Made by a program: the position numbers and the translations under genes
Assembly (NCBI GenBank): GCA_002691725.1
Contig: NZIT01000017.1
Coordinates: forward strand, 1-9,804
DNA length: 9,804 nucleotides
Reading direction: 5' to 3'
Origin: SAR116 cluster bacterium
GTDB lineage: Bacteria > Pseudomonadota > Alphaproteobacteria > Puniceispirillales > UBA1172
The notes under the pieces: generated by a model
Told to the model about the DNA's origin: nothing
The model's database searches: none
The model's input: the letters and a program-made list of their open reading frames with translations, nothing else
Shown here: positions 6,426 through 9,804 of the stretch, piece after piece
Layout of the letters: the number at the start of each line of letters is the position of its first letter
Position numbering within the stretch: the stretch's first letter is position 1

Positions 6426-7214
6426 CTAGATCGTAACGCTCATTTCATCTTTGGCAAAATAGACCCCATCAGGTAACGATGGCGCAATTTCATCAAGCAA
6501 GTTGTCCGTGCGATAAGGCGCGTGATGTGTGATCATCATGGATTTAATATTAGTTTGATCAAAAAACTTGACGCCCTGTTCGATAGAGGAATGTCCCCAT
6601 CCGGTTTTTTCGGCCAATTCATCCTCGGTAAACATGCCATCCCATATCACCAAATCCGAATTGTCAGCGAATTTTTCAAGCAATGGCAGTTGCGCCTCAT
6701 CATATTCGTTATCACAAAGATAACATATTTTCTTGCCATCATAAATTATGCTGTACCCGTAACAACCGCCAGGATGTTGAAGCTCAAGCCAATCAAGATG
6801 AAAGTCTTTTTCAATAGATTTTTTGACAGTTGATATGTTTTTGAACATAAGGTTTGACAGAACTTTCACAATATCGACAGGGAAGTATCCACCCGAAAAA
6901 TAAGTCTGCAAAGTATGCCGCAAGACGTTCCGACTAGCCAAAGCGCTAGTCACGGTGATTTTATTTTCTTGATTAAAGATATGCGAATTAAATGGTAAGC
7001 CCTGGATATGATCATGATGCCAATGGCTGTAAAAGATTAATTTATCAATATGTTTATCGGCTAAAGAAATATTTTTAAAGCCACTGCCAGTATCAAAAAA
7101 TATCTGATAATTACCAAACTCTAATTCAAAGCATGATGTATTACCACCATACTTAACAGTATATTTAGAAGGTGTCGGGATTGACCCACGGCTTCCATGA
7201 ACAGTAAGTTTCAT
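6426..7214 (-). CDS. Metallo-beta-lactamase-fold hydrolase
   Basis: A 262-residue MBL-fold protein. It opens MKLTVHGSRGSIPTPS, then KYGGNTSC (21-28) and FFDTGSG (39-45). The zinc motif H64-W-H66-H-D68-H69 is intact. Other likely ligands are H147 (LQHPGG), D168 (LCDNEY) and H230 (ITHHAPY); GWGHSSIEQG (205-214) is also typical of the group. No signal peptide is seen, so it is predicted cytoplasmic. The RGSIPTP/GGNTSC group is widespread and poorly characterised. MBL-fold enzymes include cyclic-nucleotide phosphodiesterases (class II, HxHxDH), so the location beside three cyclases makes cAMP breakdown worth considering, but sequence alone does not show it. The start is ATG 7214, with GGGAAGGG upstream (AAGGG 8 bases away). 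An ATG at 7241 would add nine residues before the conserved start and is rejected. The gene converges with the TPR cyclase. Confidence 0.85.
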   Translation of the reverse strand: MKLTVHGSRGSIPTPSKYTVKYGGNTSCFELEFGNYQIFFDTGSGFKNISLADKHIDKLIFYSHWHHDHIQGLPFNSHIFNQENKITVTSALASRNVLRHTLQTYFSGGYFPVDIVKVLSNLMFKNISTVKKSIEKDFHLDWLELQHPGGCYGYSIIYDGKKICYLCDNEYDEAQLPLLEKFADNSDLVIWDGMFTEDELAEKTGWGHSSIEQGVKFFDQTNIKSMMITHHAPYRTDNLLDEIAPSLPDGVYFAKDEMSVTI

Positions 7215-7269
7215 CAGAATTTCCCTTCCCAACCGTAACACAAAGATGACTGACTCAACATGCTATCGC

Positions 7270-7275
7270 ATTATA
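7270..7275 (-). promoter_or_regulatory. Candidate -10 box for the MBL-fold gene
   Basis: A perfect TATAAT on the minus strand, 55 bases upstream of ATG 7214; no good -35 lies 16-18 bases further up. A second minus-strand TATAAT is at 7389-7384. The 242-base spacer 7215-7456 otherwise holds no gene, RNA or terminator that I can support. Confidence 0.25.
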
Positions 7276-7456
7276 TCTACTAACTTATTAGCATTTTTTG
7301 GTGATATTCCGCAATGCTCTTGCGCATAAAACATTTTGCTATGCTAAATTAGTAATTATGAATACATAGGACGTATAACAGAGATTATACCGATAGTGCC
7401 AGATAATAGAAGGATCAGCGGAAAGGGAGCCAAGATCGTATCAATATTAACAATGC

Positions 7457-8203
7457 TTAAATAAAGGGTGCGATATTTCCGCTTTCTTGATTGGCGACAG
7501 CCAATGCGTCTTCTATGGTGTAGCTACCGTCAAAAAGCGCGCGTCCAACAATCGCCCCATGAACATATGGAACGAACTTAATTCGCGCTAAATCATCAAG
7601 GCTGCGCGTAAGCCCTCGCGCGATGACAGGCGTATTGGAAATCCCGGCTAGTCGCGTGATCAGGCCTAATGAATCCTCTGATAATTCGACCGTGGCATCA
7701 ATATCGGTGACAATAAATGACGCCAAGGCATCATTTTTGAAAAACTCAATATAATCTTCGGCCTTAAATGCCGTTTGCTCTTTCCAGCCATGGGTGACCA
7801 CTTGCTCACCAATAACGTCAATGGCAACCACGATCTGATCTGGAAACAGCAAGGCTGCTTCTTTAACAAGGTCAGGCTGTATCGTTGCTACTGTGCCGAG
7901 AACGACGCGCGCCGCCCCTTGATTTATCCATTCCTCAATTTTTGACATGGAACGGATACCGCCACCAACCTGAACATTTGCTGGCAATTCTCTGATAACT
8001 TGCGAGATAATATCAGTATTTGACATGTTTTCATCAATAATGGCATCAAAATCAGTGATATGCACCCATTCAGCGCCAGCTTGAGCAAACTCCATGGCTT
8101 TTTCAACAGCATCAACTTTCCAAATTTCTGGCTCCTCAAGGTTGCCACGATATAAACTCACCGGCTTAGCGCCCAAGAGCTCAATAGTTGGGTATAAAAT
8201 CAT
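7457..8203 (-). CDS. HisA-like TIM-barrel protein with altered active site
   Basis: A 248-residue full-length (beta/alpha)8 protein of the HisA/HisF family. HisA isomerises ProFAR to PRFAR in histidine synthesis. Family landmarks are clear: MILYPTIEL at the N-terminus, H48 (WVHITDFDA), GGGIR (80-84), ARVVLGT (98-104), VAIDV with D129, GW (139-140), TDI (166-168) and IVGRALFDG (218-226). Several catalytic or binding positions differ from ordinary HisA: E8 replaces the Asp general base (IDL in HisA, IEL here), the loop usually RLxQGD reads SLYRGN (16-21), the DG loop after TDI is ATVELSED, and the second phosphate motif SGG is ARG (195-197). The frame is intact, so it is not an obvious pseudogene. 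No other his gene is adjacent. It may be a diverged HisA, a paralogue with another substrate, or inactive. The start is set by family alignment; the ribosome-binding site is weak. Confidence 0.85.
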   Translation of the reverse strand: MILYPTIELLGAKPVSLYRGNLEEPEIWKVDAVEKAMEFAQAGAEWVHITDFDAIIDENMSNTDIISQVIRELPANVQVGGGIRSMSKIEEWINQGAARVVLGTVATIQPDLVKEAALLFPDQIVVAIDVIGEQVVTHGWKEQTAFKAEDYIEFFKNDALASFIVTDIDATVELSEDSLGLITRLAGISNTPVIARGLTRSLDDLARIKFVPYVHGAIVGRALFDGSYTIEDALAVANQESGNIAPFI

Positions 8204-8248
8204 GTAACTACGTCTTTCTTTTTTATACTTATTTTACACGCACTAAGC

Positions 8249-8262
8249 CTATGCTCGCATAG
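8249..8262. promoter_or_regulatory. 14-base inverted repeat upstream of the HisA-like gene
   Basis: CTATGC-TC-GCATAG, perfect in both 6-base arms, lies 46 bases upstream of ATG 8203 and 136 bases upstream of the ABC-F gene. Its symmetry and position fit an operator in a divergent spacer. No regulator can be named. The rest of 8204-8398 is AT-rich and shows only a weak TTGACT (8365-8370) as a possible -35 for the ABC-F gene. Confidence 0.3.
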
Positions 8263-8398
8263 AAAGCACAAATGATCAAATCTGGACAATATTTTGCGCC
8301 AAGACCAGTCCTATCAACGGTTTCGAATATTTGCAGATAATTTAATAGGGATGAAAATCTTATATTGACTTCACCGCGAAAGCCGTTAGGCATGCACC

Positions 8399-9804
8399 AT
8401 GTTAACGATTTCTAACCTATCCTTTGCCATAGAAGGCAATCCGCTATTTGACAACACCTCCGCCAACATCCCCACTGGCCATAAGGTTGGCATTGTTGGC
8501 AGAAATGGCACTGGCAAAACCACGTTGTTCAAGCTGATCAAAAATGAATATCATCCTGATTCTGGCAGCATTGATATGCCCAGCTATTTTCGCATTGGCG
8601 GTGTCGAACAAGAAGCCCCTGCCAATGAAGTATCATTACTTGATACGGTTCTAGCTGCTGATGAGGAACGGGCGGCGCTACTGGCAGAAGCGGAAATAGC
8701 GGCAGAACCTGAGCGCATGGCAGAAGTCTATCAGCGGCTTAACGATATTGATGCCTATTCAGCCGAGGCAAGAGCATCATCTATTCTATCTGGATTGGGA
8801 TTTGATCAATATGCACAAGCACGTCCGTGTCAGGAGTTTTCGGGCGGATGGCGAATGCGGGTGGCGCTGGCGGCGGTTCTGTTTTCTCAGCCTGATTTGC
8901 TTCTATTGGATGAGCCGACAAACTATCTTGATCTTGAAGGCGCTGTCTGGCTTGAACAGTTTTTAGCCAAATATCAGAAAACAGCGCTGATTATTTCGCA
9001 TGATCGGGAATTGCTTAATCGGTCGGTCACAGGGATTTTGCATCTCAGCCACCTAAGCCTGAATTATTATAGCGGCAATTATGATCAATTTGATAATGAA
9101 CGCCGCGCCAAGCTCGAACAACAGCAATCCATGCGGCGTAAACAAGATATGCAACGCGCCCATATTGAACGCTTTGTTGAACGCTTTCGCGCCAAAGCAT
9201 CAAAGGCCAGGCAAGCGCAATCGCGCCTAAAGCAGCTGGAAAAAATGAAGCCGATTATGGCACTGACCGAAAATGTCGTGGCAGGGTTTCGTTTTCCGAC
9301 GCCATCTGAGCTTAAACCGCCCTTGCTAGTCGTTGAGAAAGGGCAGGTAGGCTATGACAATAAAGCTGTCTTATCGCGGCTTGAGCTACGCCTTGATAGC
9401 GATGATCGGATCGCGCTTCTAGGCGCAAATGGTGAGGGCAAATCGACGTTATCAAAACTCTTTGCTGATAGGCTGCCATTAATGGATGGCCATATGTTTA
9501 AGACCAATAAACTGCGGGTTGGCTTCTTTGCTCAGCATCAGCTTGATGAGTTAATTGAAGGGGATAGCGCTTATACCCATATCATGCGGCTGCGCCCTAA
9601 TGATGATGAAAAAATACTGCGGGCGCGGCTTGGTGCGTCAGGCTTTGGTGTTGATATCGCTGACCTGCCGGTGGAGAAGCTGTCTGGTGGTCAGAAAGCC
9701 CGGCTGCTTATGCTGATGGCGACCATTGATGCGCCGCATATCCTTATTCTTGATGAGCCAACAAACCACCTTGATATTGAAAGCCGCGAAGCCCTTGTCA
9801 TGGC
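8399..9804 (+). CDS. ABC-F ATPase, YheS-like, 3' end missing
   Basis: 468 codons plus two bases, open to the right edge. There are two ATP-binding domains in one chain and no membrane segments, as in ABC-F proteins that act on the ribosome. Domain 1: Walker A GRNGTGKT (34-41), signature SGG starting at 148, Walker B LLLLDEPTNYLD with D171 and catalytic E172, and an H-switch in ISHD. A basic helical linker follows (about 240-285, with ERFRAKASKARQAQ), the region that reaches towards the tRNA/peptidyl-transferase area in ABC-F proteins. Domain 2: Walker A GANGEGKS (342-349), signature SGGQKAR starting at 429, Walker B LILDEPTNHLD with D452 and E453. Family length (about 520-640) implies roughly 50-170 residues missing. 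Start ATG 8399 has AGG 8 bases upstream and gives the usual MLTISNLSF beginning. Likely a translation factor or resistance-type protein; the YheS/Uup subgroup is by overall look. Confidence 0.93.
   Translation, partial: MLTISNLSFAIEGNPLFDNTSANIPTGHKVGIVGRNGTGKTTLFKLIKNEYHPDSGSIDMPSYFRIGGVEQEAPANEVSLLDTVLAADEERAALLAEAEIAAEPERMAEVYQRLNDIDAYSAEARASSILSGLGFDQYAQARPCQEFSGGWRMRVALAAVLFSQPDLLLLDEPTNYLDLEGAVWLEQFLAKYQKTALIISHDRELLNRSVTGILHLSHLSLNYYSGNYDQFDNERRAKLEQQQSMRRKQDMQRAHIERFVERFRAKASKARQAQSRLKQLEKMKPIMALTENVVAGFRFPTPSELKPPLLVVEKGQVGYDNKAVLSRLELRLDSDDRIALLGANGEGKSTLSKLFADRLPLMDGHMFKTNKLRVGFFAQHQLDELIEGDSAYTHIMRLRPNDDEKILRARLGASGFGVDIADLPVEKLSGGQKARLLMLMATIDAPHILILDEPTNHLDIESREALVM

Noticed and set aside
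6411..6430. TCTAG/CTAGA stem as a terminator for the convergent pair
   Set aside because: Five weak pairs with a 10-base loop, no T-run, and it overlaps the stop codon of the MBL-fold gene.
7215..7241. Upstream ATG for the MBL-fold protein
   Set aside because: It adds nine residues before the conserved start and includes the ribosome-binding site of ATG 7214 within the coding sequence.
7457..8203. HisA-like gene as a pseudogene
   Set aside because: The reading frame is complete, of normal length, and keeps the fold motifs; only specific active-site positions differ.
8748..8966. 72-codon plus-strand open frame
   Set aside because: It is an out-of-frame shadow inside the ABC-F gene, which runs unbroken from 8399 to the right edge.

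Overview
The window looks like chromosomal DNA of a Gram-negative bacterium, most likely an alphaproteobacterium. This rests on family resemblance only: a diheme/2Fe-2S adenylate cyclase like CyaC of Sinorhizobium meliloti, a cyclase/TolB-N/TPR protein of a type common in rhizobia, and a YheS-like ABC-F protein. The genes are moderately AT-rich and the spacers more so. No tRNA, rRNA, CRISPR array, insertion sequence, attachment site or replication origin was seen. No gene-free stretch exceeds 300 bases.

Layout. (1) Positions 1-429, minus strand: the N-terminal part of a GFA/CENP-V-type zinc protein that runs off the left edge. It is divergent from (2) 612-1574, plus: a soluble class III nucleotide cyclase behind a coiled coil. 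(3) 1702-2382, plus: a YczE-family membrane protein, ending 3 bases from (4) 2386-4059, minus: a six-helix, 2Fe-2S ferredoxin and class III cyclase fusion resembling CyaC. (5) 4092-4442, minus: a lone cyclic-nucleotide-binding domain just upstream of (4), probably in the same operon. (6) 4549-6333, plus: a third cyclase with TolB-N-like and TPR regions, divergent from (5) across an AT-rich spacer holding three perfect palindromes. (7) 6426-7214, minus: a metallo-beta-lactamase-fold hydrolase. (8) 7457-8203, minus: an intact but divergent HisA-like TIM-barrel protein. (9) 8399-9804, plus: an ABC-F ATPase that runs off the right edge.

The core, about 0.6-6.3 kb, is a concentration of cyclic-nucleotide signalling genes: three class III cyclases of different architecture and one cyclic-nucleotide-binding protein, with a metallohydrolase alongside that could be, but is not shown to be, a phosphodiesterase. 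The best-supported unit is the 4442-2386 operon. It pairs a predicted quinone-redox-sensing cyclase with a small cAMP-binding protein that has no DNA-binding or other output domain. The HisA-like gene is the other oddity: its reading frame is intact, but the catalytic Asp near the N-terminus is Glu and two active-site or phosphate-binding motifs are altered.
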